Shown here piece after piece: positions 12,651-24,007 of a stretch of DNA of 64,000 bases (within the stretch, counting starts at the first letter, position 1; the number at the start of each line of letters is the position of its first letter). Under the pieces are notes generated by a model. That model ran no database searches. It saw only the letters and a program-made list of their open reading frames with translations, and was not told the origin of the DNA. Made by a program: the position numbers and the translations under genes. The DNA is taken from the NCBI GenBank assembly GCA_947683625.1, contig CANTUR010000943.1, positions 1,897,501-1,961,500 of the forward strand. The letters are read 5' to 3'. Source of the stretch: Mallotus nudiflorus (lineage: Eukaryota > Streptophyta > Magnoliopsida > Malpighiales > Euphorbiaceae).

Positions 12651-13345
12651 CATCAATCCTATTTTTTAATTTATTAAAAAATTATAAATAGTACAAATTA
12701 AAGTTGTAACCATTTTATTTTTTAAAATCAAACATGCTAAATATATTATATAGAATGTTTTTCAGGATATATTTAAAATTTAAGGAAAATTAAATTAATA
12801 ATATAATATTAATATACATATTTTTATTTTAAATTAGGTTAGTTGAGTTTAATTATTAATCCTCGCAAATTATAAATCAAATCAAAAAGTTATTTTTGTA
12901 TTATTTGTAATTATTATTTTACATTTAATGTTCCTAATATTTAAAAGTTATAAAAAATTCTAATTATTATAAAGTTTAAGCTGGTAGATCAATAAAAAAT
13001 TTTGTTTGTCTCTATTTCTTTCTCAGTTTGAATTTTTACACTCCACGTTTTATTTTTACACTTCACTATTAATATTTTAAAAGTTTGAATGACTCAATAT
13101 CTTCAAATAAACATCTATTTTTATTAATAAAATATTCTAAATTAATCTATTCCCACTAACTAAATATTAAGCCACATCTATGCCAAGATTGTTTCTTAAT
13201 TTTTTGAAATTCACAAAAGCTATAAATTCCTAATGATTTTATTTTTATATTTATTTTAAATAATAATTTTAAAAATGTATGCTTAATATTTGTAAATATG
13301 ATAGTTTTTTTTTTCATTTTTAAGTGTTAGGAATAAATTATTTGC
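12651..13345. repeat. Duplicated block A (copy at 19739-20420)
   Basis: This AT-rich block begins ACATCAATCC and is collinear with 19739-20420, with scattered substitutions and small indels. No coding sequence is evident. The copies lie about 7 kb apart in the same orientation. Similarity may resume beyond the 13645-17688 insertion, at the 17732 repeats versus about 20405-20480. Confidence 0.75.
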
Positions 13346-14289
13346 GTTTCAAACTTTAATTATTTTCTAAATGTAATTAAACTTTTCGGTTTCAATTCTC
13401 TATATAAACTAAAACTTAAAGTAATTAATTACTTTATTCGAAATTCTTATATATCATTGTCCCAAAAAAAATTTAATTATTGTAATAATTGTTATTGATT
13501 TCAATTGATAATTTACAAATTAAACAATACTTAGGAAATTGTTTTTTTCTAAAGTATATCAAATTATCTCCGTTCACTCAGATTTTTAAGTTAAAACCAA
13601 TTGTTTCTTTTAAAACCAATTGTTGCTTGCAATATTAATAATAAGGGATAAGTACAATTTTAATCCTTATGGTTTTGCCTTTCGGTAAAATTGTCACGAT
13701 CCAAACCTGAGGGCACGTGACCGGCACTAGGGAATGGGTAAGCATAAGGCCCCCGAAACCCGTAGTAAGCCTACAAGAAAAAAAAATAAAACCTTCAAAT
13801 TTTAAACTTTAATTTATAACATAACATATTATCAAACTGATTTTTCTTATAAATAAACAAAATCAAGTGCTTAATAAAAATATGCTTCGGTGTTACATAT
13901 TATAAATCAAACTTAAATCATTATACATAAGTGTGGTTCGTACAAATAAAAAACACAAATATACTTAAACCATACAATTCATAGTGCATATACTATTGCA
14001 CCTTCCTAGAATAATATAACAGTACAGCTTACAATGACCTACATAAAATAGCCGGTGATGAAGAAACCCGGTGTGGAGGTAGTCTGAGGTCGAACTCCCA
14101 AGCTCCTGAAAAAAAATAAATTAAAGGGAATCAGACCTCACTGAGTAAGTCAATAAAAGAACTGTACGGTTTGAAAACCTTTTTGAAAACTATATATTTA
14201 TAGTGAAAATAATTTATAATATATAGGTATAACTTTTGAAAACTCTCAGTAGAACCCTAAACCCAAAAATCTAAATGGCCAATTGAGCC

Positions 14290-14505
14290 CACTTATTCCA
14301 ACTAGACTACCGATCCCCGAGAGCAAAGGCATCGACCAAGGCACCAAGTCGTAGCCATTCACTTAATCCAAATTTATGGCACTAGCGGTCCCCGAGAGCA
14401 TAGGTATCAACCGAGGCACCCATCCCAGTCCATTATTTACTTCCCATTCACTGGCGGTCCCCGAGAGCAAAGGCTTCCACCGAGGCACCCATCTCAGTTT
14501 AACAT
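14290..14505. repeat. Three-copy repeat in solo LTR (GGTCCCCGAGAGCA core)
   Basis: Three copies of about 70-75 bp contain GGTCCCCGAGAGCA (first copy GATCCCCGAGAGCA) followed by AGGCACC. The position corresponds to the short repeats at 3671-3780 and 57551-57665. Confidence 0.8.
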
Positions 14506-16592
14506 TCACCAGTCATATATAATTTGGATCCACCTCTCAATCTCTACCATGTGCACACAGTCCTGGTGAAGCCACCAGGTAGCCCGTTCTACTAAAATTT
14601 CTCAAAATCGACTATTAAATAAATAAAATGCGTTTTAAACCTTACATAGCAGCATTAAATTAAATAAATCATATAATAAATATTAAAAATATGAGCGCAT
14701 GCATTATTTAATTAAACTCATGCACAGATCGTTATATCGACTTACAAGATGAATGAGAAGGCTGACGGCCGCGCGTCTGCCTCGATCGCAAGGCTTCTGC
14801 TCTGATATGCTCTAGAAAAGAAATTAACAGATCGATTATAAAACATGCCTATGGAATTGAAATCAAAAATCAACAAAATAGCGAAATAATAGACTGACTC
14901 GAAGAAGATCGGACAAGACACGATAGACAGAAAAAAGCTTAATTAACGGTAGAAATTCATAATGAATATCACATTTTACGAGAAAATCTACCGAAATTTC
15001 AACAGAGTCTCCTTTGTAAAACGGACATCTCTCTACCAAAGGTAGAGCCAAACCTGCATAAAAAATGCACTTCTAATAACCGCAGACATTCACACTCGAG
15101 TTGGGCTTCCAGAACTACACTTAACCCCGATCGAGATCACAATCCAACAAAACATCACACGATTTAAATCATTTATTTTCTCCAGAAATACACATCACAT
15201 ATATGATTATCCAGTCTGGAAATCATCTCTCAAAATAGATTTAAAAGCAAAATTTCACAAACCAACATATATATATATGGAAACAATACTCATAGTTAAT
15301 ATTGCTTAATAAAAATTACTTATTATTATTACATATGAAAATATATATATCTATAAACCTCTTAAATGTTAATAAAGCTAATTAATATATTTTAATTATA
15401 ATTAGCATAAAATTACATATTTATCTAAAAAAAAAGATACACATAATATTCAAAATAATACCTAATATATATTATTAAAATTAATTTTGAGAAATTAGTG
15501 TTAATTGGTCTAAATTAGTAGATAATTTATAAAACCCTTTTTAAATTCCTTGATTATTATGAAAACCAACTGAAATTTATTATTTAACAATATTTAATAA
15601 AATTACGTTTACCCTTATAGTATACAACTTATATAATACAACCATTAATACTAAAAAAAATTCCTTGAAAATTATTTAAATATCTAAAAATCATTTTCTC
15701 TACATTAAACAACTTAACATAATTAAAACATATAAATAACTACTAATTTCCTCTAAAAATATAATTTAGCCTAATAATTCACATTTGACATAAACTTAAA
15801 AATATTTATAAAAATAGTTTAAAAATCACAAAAACTATAATTTAAGTTCTAAAATTTATAAAATTTAATAATAACATCAATTATCAAAATTTTAAAATTT
15901 TCACAATAATTTTCGACATTAATAAAAATATTCATTAAATTTCCAAAATTTACAAAATTCTATAATTAACTCATAATTTCCAAAAATTCTTAAATAAATC
16001 TCAATACCTTATTAATATTTAACCTTAATCATCCTAATAACTAATTAACTAAAAAAAATCAAATAAAGTCAAATGAAAATTATATAAAATCAAACAAAAA
16101 TTCTATAATTCAAGAAAAAATCAAAAAAATGCACAAAAATCGGATTTGAACAACCAAATTGGTGTAATTCATCATTTAGCTTAAATTATCCAAAGATTAA
16201 CACCTAAACCTACTCAAGCAACCAGAAAATAACCCTAGAACAACCTAAGAACGACCCAGAACAACTCACCTTCAACCTCCAATTCCGACGCTGGAGACGA
16301 GTTGCAGTGACGGGTCTCGACGTGGACAAACGCCTGAGAAGGTGAGGGAGGCTGAGGGAGCTATGGTGGCACCGGATCCAGCTCTGTCTGTGACGAGGCA
16401 GCTCCAACCGTGAGTGAAGAAGAACAGGGCATCGGGAAAAGAAGGAGGAAGAAGAAGCTGGCGATGGTGACTGTCGCTCCGGGAGGTCGAGGCACACCGG
16501 AAGGGAAGAAAATAGGGCGATGATGGTGGCGAATGGGAGGTAGCAATGGCTTAGTCTTTGGGTTTAAGGGAGGTAGCTGCTATCTTCTTCTT

Positions 16593-16598
<6 letters not shown>

Positions 16599-16668
<70 letters not shown>
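16599..16668. repeat. (TA)n microsatellite in LTR
   Basis: About 35 TA units just upstream, in LTR orientation, of the GC-rich island; same location as 5866-5927 in another copy. Confidence 0.95.
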
Positions 16669-16673
<5 letters not shown>

Positions 16674-16843
16674 CCTTATATTATAATACAACACCTAAAT
16701 TCTCCACCACACACTCACATTATACACATATATGTATATATATATACACACAAACATACTATATACACAATAATAAATTAATATACACACATATAAATTA
16801 ATAATTAAACCTTACTTATATATATATCTATTTATATGCACAT

Positions 16844-16845
<2 letters not shown>

Positions 16846-16902
<57 letters not shown>

Positions 16903-16912
16903 CACACACACA
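16846..16912. repeat. (CA)n-(TA)n-(CA)n compound microsatellite
   Basis: About 20 CA units, then about eight TA units, then about six CA units, inside the solo LTR. Confidence 0.95.
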
Positions 16913-16967
16913 CGTATATGTACTTAGTAACACTCATAAAATGCCCATGAAATTCATGTAGTTTTAA

Positions 16968-17018
<51 letters not shown>
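16968..17018. repeat. (ATA)n microsatellite
   Basis: About 17 uninterrupted AAT/ATA units near the 5' end of the solo LTR in its own orientation. Confidence 0.95.
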
Positions 17019-17019
<1 letters not shown>

Positions 17020-17731
17020 TATGTTATTTTTAAGTGATAATAAAATAACACTCATATTAATTAATAATCCTAAAATATTATTAACATAAAATATCTCCAT
17101 TAGATAGCAAAATAATAAACAATTGTATAATATAATCTAAAAGGATTTATTAAAAAAAATTCGAATTCAAAAATTACTTTATTCAATTAAAACATAGGGT
17201 ATTACAAAAATAAGTCATGTGATTTTTTTTTAATTTTTAAGCACCATATGTTTCACATTTTTTATAATTTAATACCCTTTTAACTAATATCATCATTATT
17301 TTATAATAAAATATTAATTTTCAATGATAAATTTATTATATATATGATTTACGATCAATCCAACCAATTGGTTATTTTTAAAAATATTATAAATTTATAT
17401 TAAAGATCATTTTTTATTCATAATTAAATTAAAAATACATCTAAATTTGATTTTTTTTGTGAGTTTATTGTAGTTAATTGAATAATATATTACTCATTAT
17501 ATAATTTTAGCATTGAAAATGCATATTATTTTTATATTAAACCATATATTTTAAATAATATTTATTAGAAGGGTACTAAAGAATAAAACAATGTGAAATA
17601 TATGGTACTTAAAAACTAAAAAAAAAAATAACACATGACTGGTTTTATCAAAAGGCAAAACCACAAGGATTAAAATTGTACTTATCCCTAATAATAATTA
17701 CTGCACATAGATCAATGACATGCCAACAACT

Positions 17732-17935
17732 ATTGGAATAAGTTGGTGGAAAGTTATTTTTATTTAAACATCTCTTATTTGAGTTGTAAAATATGTAATC
17801 ATATTAAATTATGTAATCATATTGGAATAAGTTGGTGGAAAGTTATTTTTATTTAAACATCTCTGATTTGAGTTGTAAAATATGTAATCATATTAAATTA
17901 TGTAATCATATTGGAATAAGTTGGTGGAAAGTTTC
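17732..17935. repeat. 89-bp tandem repeat, 2.3 copies
   Basis: The sequence from ATTGGAATAAGTTGGTGG repeats at 17732, 17821 and 17910, an exact spacing of 89 bp, with one visible difference between full copies (CTCTTATTT versus CTCTGATTT). The near-identity indicates recent duplication. A diverged single copy appears near 20405-20480. Confidence 0.9.
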
Positions 17936-17998
17936 TTTTTAAATAAATAACCATCATGCCTATAGAATAGTTCAAAAGCAACATTTTCATATGAGTTG

Positions 17999-18290
17999 CA
18001 GGGTAGCTCCGAGTAGGGGCTGTGTCGACAGAAACATGAGGGAAACTTTAAAAGGAAATGGAAGGGTAAGCTTGAGATATGGTGTTAATGTAAGAAGTGA
18101 TGCTTAGGTTGTACCATAAATCAGTGGTGACAAGGAGGATGGTAATGGAGAAGTGATGGTTATAGCGATGGAGTATAAGCTTGCCAAGCTCTACCATGGA
18201 GATTACATGCCCCACAGTTGGAGTTGTATAAAGAACTATTGTGTCTTGCATTGTTGTGTTCACTTGGTCTTGTGGAGTTGAGAGTTTCAT
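17999..18290 (-). pseudogene. UGT88-like glycosyltransferase, 5' fragment
   Basis: This copies the first 80-odd codons of the intact gene at 48015-49457. It keeps the N-terminal block DTIVLYTTPTVGHVISMVEL with the catalytic-type His, but carries an in-frame stop (18048-18050) where the intact gene has Arg in SFRSF. Similarity ends abruptly at 17999. In this copy an ATG lies 13 codons upstream of the normal start; the intact gene has ACG there. The UGT upstream region is also copied, with gaps, to about 18475. It cannot encode a transferase. Confidence 0.9.
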
Positions 18291-18571
18291 GTGCTTATTG
18301 TTCTTAAATGGTTAAACAATATAAGGTAAAGGTTAGATATTGCGCCAACTCACATAAATAGAGGTTGATGGCACTAGGCATTTCACTTTGGCTTTTTTTT
18401 TTAATAATAATTATTATATAAATGTTTTTTGTTATTAATTTTCTAAAGAAACTCACATATTAATTAAAAGGATAAAGATTTGTGTAATGAGTGCGTCGCT
18501 ACCCTCTACACAAAGACCATAATGCCCTCTTTTGCTTTATTTTTTTCATTTCATTATTTAAAAAAAAAAAG

Positions 18572-19712
18572 GATTTCAATTTGCATCACGTTGTTGTTTG
18601 TGTGATAAACATGTTACCTCTCTTAATCATGTTTTCTGTTATTGCCAATTTGTAATGACAGTTTAGTCTTTGTTATATACCTTATTTAATGCTCAAATTG
18701 ACATTATACATGGATTTCATAATCTTTTTGCTTTAACTTGGAAGGTTTGTATTAATCCCTAGCTTCAAGTTCCTTCGCGTGCTGGATTGTTTGCATCTTT
18801 TTGGGGAATTTGGCATTCACGCAATCACATCATTTTTCATGAAAATTATTAACTGATTTCTTCTACCATCAAATTTATTTGTAAATCAATTAAGGAAGTG
18901 GAAATTTTTCGTCATGGTCATATGTCTAGCAGCACTTCAAACTTATTGGTGCTCTCTCATTTTTGGATAGTAACAATTACAAGACATGCTCTGGTTATCT
19001 TTCCAATCCAATGGCTTTACCCTCCTACAGGCTGGCTTAAAATTAACTATGATGGCGTTGCTCATGGTGCTCCCAAACTTTCAGTAACAGGTAGCATTAT
19101 TTGTAATCATCTTGGCTGTGCTTTATTTTCTTTTATTGCTCCCTTTGGGATTCATTTTGCATTTGAGGCAGAGTTGTTAGCTTTTACAATTGTCGTAAAA
19201 AAGATTTCAACTATGCTAATTCTTTCCATTTTGATTAAAAGTGATTCATTGCTGGTTGTTAATCTTTTATGAGCTCGTTCTGCAGCAGTCCCTTGGTTTG
19301 TTCGCTTTGCTTAGGAAGAATGCCTTGCTTTGCTTGACAAAAGGCATGTCCATGTCAGCCACATTTTTCGTGAGGGAAACAAAGTTGTTAACAAGCTTTC
19401 TACTATGGATTTGAGTTTAACTGATGTTACATGGTGGCCTACTTATCCTAATGAATGTTTTTATTTGATGTTTAATGATACTGTGGACATCAGCTCTTAT
19501 CGGTTTAGCTAGTTCTTTAGCTTTTAGTTTTTGTGTTTATTTCCTTTAATGGTTGTAAAATCTCTTTGTTTATTCTTTTATTTTAATATTATTTGAATAT
19601 AGATTAGCACATGAAGCAGGAACCAGTGGGGTGTTAGCCTGGCTAGCATGTCACTGTGTTCTATCTGATGCTTTTTCTCTTCTATTTTTATATATATATA
19701 AAAAAAAAACAA
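18572..19712 (+). mobile_element. LINE (L1-type) 3' fragment with RNase H
   Basis: From 18580 a plus-strand frame gives a zf-RVT-like zinc motif (CCLC, then HVFCYC), then FWGIWHSRNHIIFH, then an RNase H domain of the plant-LINE type starting WLKINYDGVAHG near 19030 and ending near 19510. The frame contains stops. A TA run and nine A residues (19690-19711) form the 3' end. This is a 5'-truncated, dead LINE copy. No convincing target duplication was found. Confidence 0.8.
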
Positions 19713-19738
19713 TATTTATCCTATCATATTTTTAAATT

Positions 19739-20420
19739 ACATCAATCCTATTTTTTAATTTATTAAAAAAATTATAAATAGTAGAAATTAAAGTTGTACA
19801 CCATTTTATTTTTAAAAATCAAACCTGCTAAATATATTATATAGATTAAATGTTTTTCAAGGATATATTTAAAACTTATGGAAAATTAAATTAATAATAT
19901 AATATTAATATACTTATTATTATTTTGAATTAGGTTAGTTGAGTTTAATTTTTAATCCTCTCAGATTACAAATCAACTCGAAAAGTGACTTTTTTTTATT
20001 ATTTCTAATTATTATTTTACATTAACTATAAAAATTTTAATTATTATGAAGTTTGAGCTGGTAAACCAATAAAATTTTTTGTTTGTCTCTATTTCTTTCT
20101 AAGTATGAATTTTTACACTCCACAAATTATTTTTACATTTCACTATTAATATTTTAAAAGTTTGAATGCTCAAGTATCTTCAAATAAATATCTATTTTTA
20201 TTAATAAAATATTCTAAATTAATCTATTCCCACTTACTAAATGTTAAACCACATACATGCAAAGATTTTTTAAAATTTTTTGAAATTCACAAAAGCTATA
20301 AATTGCTAGTTTATTTATTTTTGTTCTTATTTTAAATATTAATTTTAAAAATAAATGCTTAGTGTTTGTAAATATGATAGTTTACTTTCATTTTCAAATG
20401 TTAAATTATTTAAATAAATT
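19739..20420. repeat. Duplicated block A' (copy of 12651-13345)
   Basis: Collinear with 12651-13345 (ACATCAATCC start; both contain TTTGTAAATATGATAGTTT near the end). This copy lacks the sequence equivalent to 13345-13640 and has no Mutator-like MITE insertion, so it shows an unoccupied version of the region. Confidence 0.75.
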
Positions 20421-21144
20421 GATAAAAAGTTATTTTTATTTAAATAACGTATCAAATTTGAATTATAAAATATATAATTATATTAAATTAATTATTAAAA
20501 AATTATTCATATAATTTTATTATTAAATTAAATTAATTAAAATTTAATAAATTATAAATACTGATGGTTGAAAAGAGAATATATTTAAATTCAAAACTAT
20601 GAATATATATATATATATATATTCACTATTTCACATGAATGATCCTTATTATTGTTTTTTTTTTTACCGGTTTAAGTTTTTAATTATTTGTCCTTTTTGG
20701 TGTGGTAAAAAATGTCTCGTCCAAACAAAGAAGAGCATTGAAGCAAGACACACTGAAAACAATGTTTCGCCTAAGATGTAGAGAATGTGACAGTTATTTT
20801 ATTATTGACAAATACCAACTTTATTTTTTTAGGAGAAAAGTGGCAACAAAGTCAATGATTATATTACTACACATGTCTAACTTATGATGCGAAAGCTTTT
20901 TATCTGAACTTAATACTATATTATAAAACTTATAAAAAGATAATTTATATTTATACTTAATTTGTCTATTTTATTATAAATTCCATCTAAATACACACTT
21001 ACAATTTTAATTGATTTGTTAAAATAAAGTAATAAAAATGATGATAATGTATATATATATTTTTTTTGGGACTTTGAATATCTATTTTGAGATGTGGAAT
21101 TTGTATTGATAAAAAAGATTGAATTTGTTTTATATTATACGTAT
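20421..21144. other. Intergenic DNA, nothing recognised
   Basis: AT-rich sequence with a short TA run (20605-20625). Two short overlapping plus-strand frames (20599-20887) have no motif that I recognise. Confidence 0.5.
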
Positions 21145-21401
21145 TACTTCTCTCTTTTTGCAGATCATTCCCTTATCTTAGGGGAAGCTAAGGAAAATGA
21201 AATTCAGACCATTAAAAGCCATTTTGCAGGATTATTTTGATGCCTCGGGTCGAATGGTGAACATCAATATGTCAGCTGTTTTTCAGTCGAAATACTAACT
21301 TTGTGCTAAAGAAAGCTCTCTATATGTGAGGAGTTCAACATCAAAGAATGTAAATATTCCACTAAATACCTTGGCACTCCGGTGGATTGGGTAAAAACTA
21401 A
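21145..21401 (+). mobile_element. LINE RT fragment, left part of a split LINE
   Basis: The plus strand encodes the end of a non-LTR reverse transcriptase: LFADHSLIL (catalytic FADD with the second Asp changed to His), then, after a frameshift, DYFDASGRMVNIN and KYSTKYLGTPVDW. The sequence stops at 21401, where a Harbinger-like element begins, and resumes in the same frame at 43354. It is part of the LINE at 43351-45207. Confidence 0.8.
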
Positions 21402-22149
21402 GATCATGTTTGATTCATGAAATAAAATAGGTGTAAAATATAATTGTGATTTTTTAGAAATAAAATAAATATTTTTAAAATAATTATTTATAAATAATTA
21501 TTATTTTATATTTTAGTTCATGATTTAGATTTATTGTTCTATTTTAGGCATTGTTACGAGGAATAAGTAAATTTAAATATAAATGATATTAATACTCTTA
21601 TTAATGAGTTTTATTATTATATCAAAATGAAATTGTCGTACAATTTTAGCATGTTTTACATAATAAAATTAAATATATAATATATATAAAAAAAATAGCA
21701 CATATATTTTATTTCTCTAAAATAATATAAATAAATAAAATTTTAAAATTTTTTAGCTATAAAAATACAAACATATAAATAAATAAATTCTATATAATTT
21801 ATGGTTATCAAACCTAAATTAAATTAAATTAAAAGAAAAAATATCAAAAAATTTGAATTAAATTATTCTAAAAAAACAAGAACATGAATATGAAGAGAAC
21901 TTAAACAACAAATGATGTCTCTAAACAAGTGTCCAATCTCAAAAGATACTTTAGCAACTGCAAATTTCACTTATGTTATCTAAAGGTAAACATCCACACT
22001 AATGATAAAAATTAAAAACCACATCTTTCCTCTTGTGGTAGTATCATCAACCTAACTATCCATAAAAAAAATGTTCACCCACCGAAGTCTATACTCAAAT
22101 GGAAGACTGAAAAATATCAACATTTGAGTAAGATCTTTTTCAAAACAAT

Positions 22150-22560
22150 TAATTTCTCACTTAAGTGATATCTTTTTCCCCTAATTTGTGCAAGAAATCC
22201 CTCACTACTTGCATATCTAACGTCGACTAGATAGTAATAACCTAAAAATCCAAAAATTTTAAGTTAATTAAATGATGCTTATGAATTAGATAGTATCAAA
22301 TTACTATTTCAAATTTTGTGAAAATCTTACCCTGCGGTACTTTAAGCCCATTTCTTCTACTTATTGCATCTCGGAGGACTTTTCCATCAACTGCTGATCC
22401 TTCCCAATCAGGAAGAACATAAACAAATTGCATGTTTGGTGTACATACACCTATTATATTTGTGACAATATCTCCTTTACGAGATCGATATCTATTACAA
22501 TCGATTGCTAGCATCTTGATTTTTATGTATGTCCCATCCAACGCTCTAAGGCAATTCTAA
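22150..22560 (-). pseudogene. PIF/Harbinger transposase (DDE_4) remnant
   Basis: The minus strand reads NCLRALDGTYIKIK, then YRSRKGDIVTNIIGVC, FVYVLPDWEGSAVDGKVLRDAI and NGLKVPQG, the catalytic core of plant Harbinger transposases with the first Asp in LDGTY. A probable 89-bp intron (22242-22330, GTAAG to TTTTTAG) follows, and the next exon reads YYLVDVRY and GFLAQIRGKRYHLSE, with the second catalytic Asp in LVD. Beyond about 22150 similarity fades. The N-terminal half is missing or unrecognisable, so it is not functional as it stands. Confidence 0.85.
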
Positions 22561-22574
22561 AAATGAACAAAAAT

Positions 22575-22670
22575 ATGTAGCATAAAATTTTCATGTATCT
22601 CTCCCCTAATATTTTCAAGCATCTCACATAACTTATAAAATTTTCATGTATCTCTCCCCTTAATTCACTT
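22575..22670. repeat. Short direct repeat, two copies
   Basis: The string AAAATTTTCATGTATCTCTC occurs twice, about 60 bp apart, next to the transposase remnant. Probably a small tandem duplication inside the Harbinger-like element. Confidence 0.75.
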
Positions 22671-22814
22671 TTGCAAGTAGTGTCCTTACTATGAACAAGC
22701 CTCCTAATCTATTCTCTCTTTCAATTCATATGTAATATGAGGCCTAGCTCTATGAATAGATGAAATCACATTAGCAATGGTTAAAAATCAATTGATAATT
22801 GCATACATTTATAA

Positions 22815-23087
22815 TTATATTGTTAAAACTGCTAGTATTTTCTTTCTCTTCTTGTTTTGGATCAAACTCAATCGAGATATTACTGTAAATTTTAAAAAAA
22901 TAATAAAATTACAAAAGGAAACATTATACAAATTTTTAAAAAATAATAAAATTGTAAAAGGGGTCCCTTTCACGAAACTACGCCACAATCTTGCGGGCAG
23001 GCTATGACAAAAGGCCAAATCATCCTCTAATTCAAGAAGCTTAGATGCATAAATTTTGGCATACCTAGGCATTAGTCTTTTCATCAA
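22815..23087 (-). other. Unassigned open frame in Harbinger-like element
   Basis: A minus-strand frame of 90 codons begins MMKRLMPRYAKIYASKLLEL and includes LPARLWRSFVK; its second half is low-complexity. I do not recognise a family. By position it could be upstream sequence of the transposase or the second (Myb-like) ORF of Harbinger, but no motif supports this. The first 40 residues look more protein-like than the rest. Confidence 0.25.
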
Positions 23088-24007
23088 TTAATTACGCTAT
23101 GTTTTATTAACATCAGAAAAAGGCCATATCTTATTTGTATCATACAATATAAATTGGACCAGCATACTTGCACTATTTCTAATTAACTATAGTGAGGCCA
23201 CATGTTTTATGGATTGAACAAGTATATTTTGCACCATCATCACCCCAAAATAATCAAAGGACTGAAATATATGTAGTCCCCCCGAAAAAGTATTTCTGAT
23301 GAACTTTATAACATGTTATCAGTGGCAGTGCCCATTAAAATGGCTGTACTCTACTATGCTCTTCTTATTCATTGTACATATTATTGTTTTCATATGTAAA
23401 AGCATCACTTGTTTGAATAATAATGAAAAAAAAAATGAAGTAAAATTTATTTTAAATTTATGGCATTTGGATCTCAAAAATAAAAATGAAAAATGATACA
23501 CACTTTTATTAAACTTCGAGAATATTTTTGTATTTTCATGGATTTGAATCAAGCAAAATAAAAAATAAAAGTTCATGAAATAAAAATTTTATAAAAATAC
23601 ATTAAGAATTTAATGGTTGTGAAGATTTTTTAACACCATGGCTCAAAAAAAAAAAAAAATCAACATCAACATTGTGGAGACATTAAGGGACCAAAAGCAA
23701 TGAGCCCAAAAATGCATGTCCAAAAAATTCAAGACCCAGATTATGTATAAGCTCATTTCAAGAGGACAACATGTTAATGGACCTCATATAAATAGATGAA
23801 AGGTGCCCAGAATACTACCTGTCCATCACCCTGGCAACAATTCATAATCATAGGTATAGCTGTTGAGCTGTTTTTTATCCCAAAATTTTCAACCCGGATT
23901 ATATATTTTTAATTTATGTTTATATATAGGAGATTTATTATATAATTTTCAACACTGCATGTCTTTACAGCTTGGAAAAATATCTAAATAGTCTCACCTG
24001 AAAATTT

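Larger units (their letters stand above)
13692..17206 (-). mobile_element. Solo LTR of Ty3/gypsy element with TSD
   Basis: In element orientation it starts TGTAATACCC and ends GATCGTGACA. Identical AAAAT repeats (13687-13691 and 17207-17211) flank it. At 3515 bp it is the longest copy here, enlarged by microsatellites. It carries the conserved hairpin (15031-15047), a GC-rich island (16260-16530), donor-like sites at 16268 and 14745 and an acceptor-like site at 15054. It sits inside the left arm of a Mutator-like MITE, so it is younger than that MITE. Confidence 0.92.
13645..17688. mobile_element. Mutator-like MITE interrupted by a solo LTR
   Basis: Nearly identical inverted repeats of about 45 bp start GGGATAAGTACAATTTTAAT at both ends (13645 onward and, inverted, up to 17688). 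A perfect 9-bp direct repeat TAATAATAA flanks them (13636-13644 and 17689-17697). A 9-bp TSD and termini of this type fit non-autonomous Mutator-like elements. Removing the nested solo LTR and its TSD copy leaves about 524 bp with no coding capacity. Confidence 0.85.

Noticed and set aside
20599..20887. Two overlapping short plus-strand frames with a CRECDSYF motif
   Set aside because: Only two cysteines, no further domain pattern and strong AT bias; not enough to call a gene.
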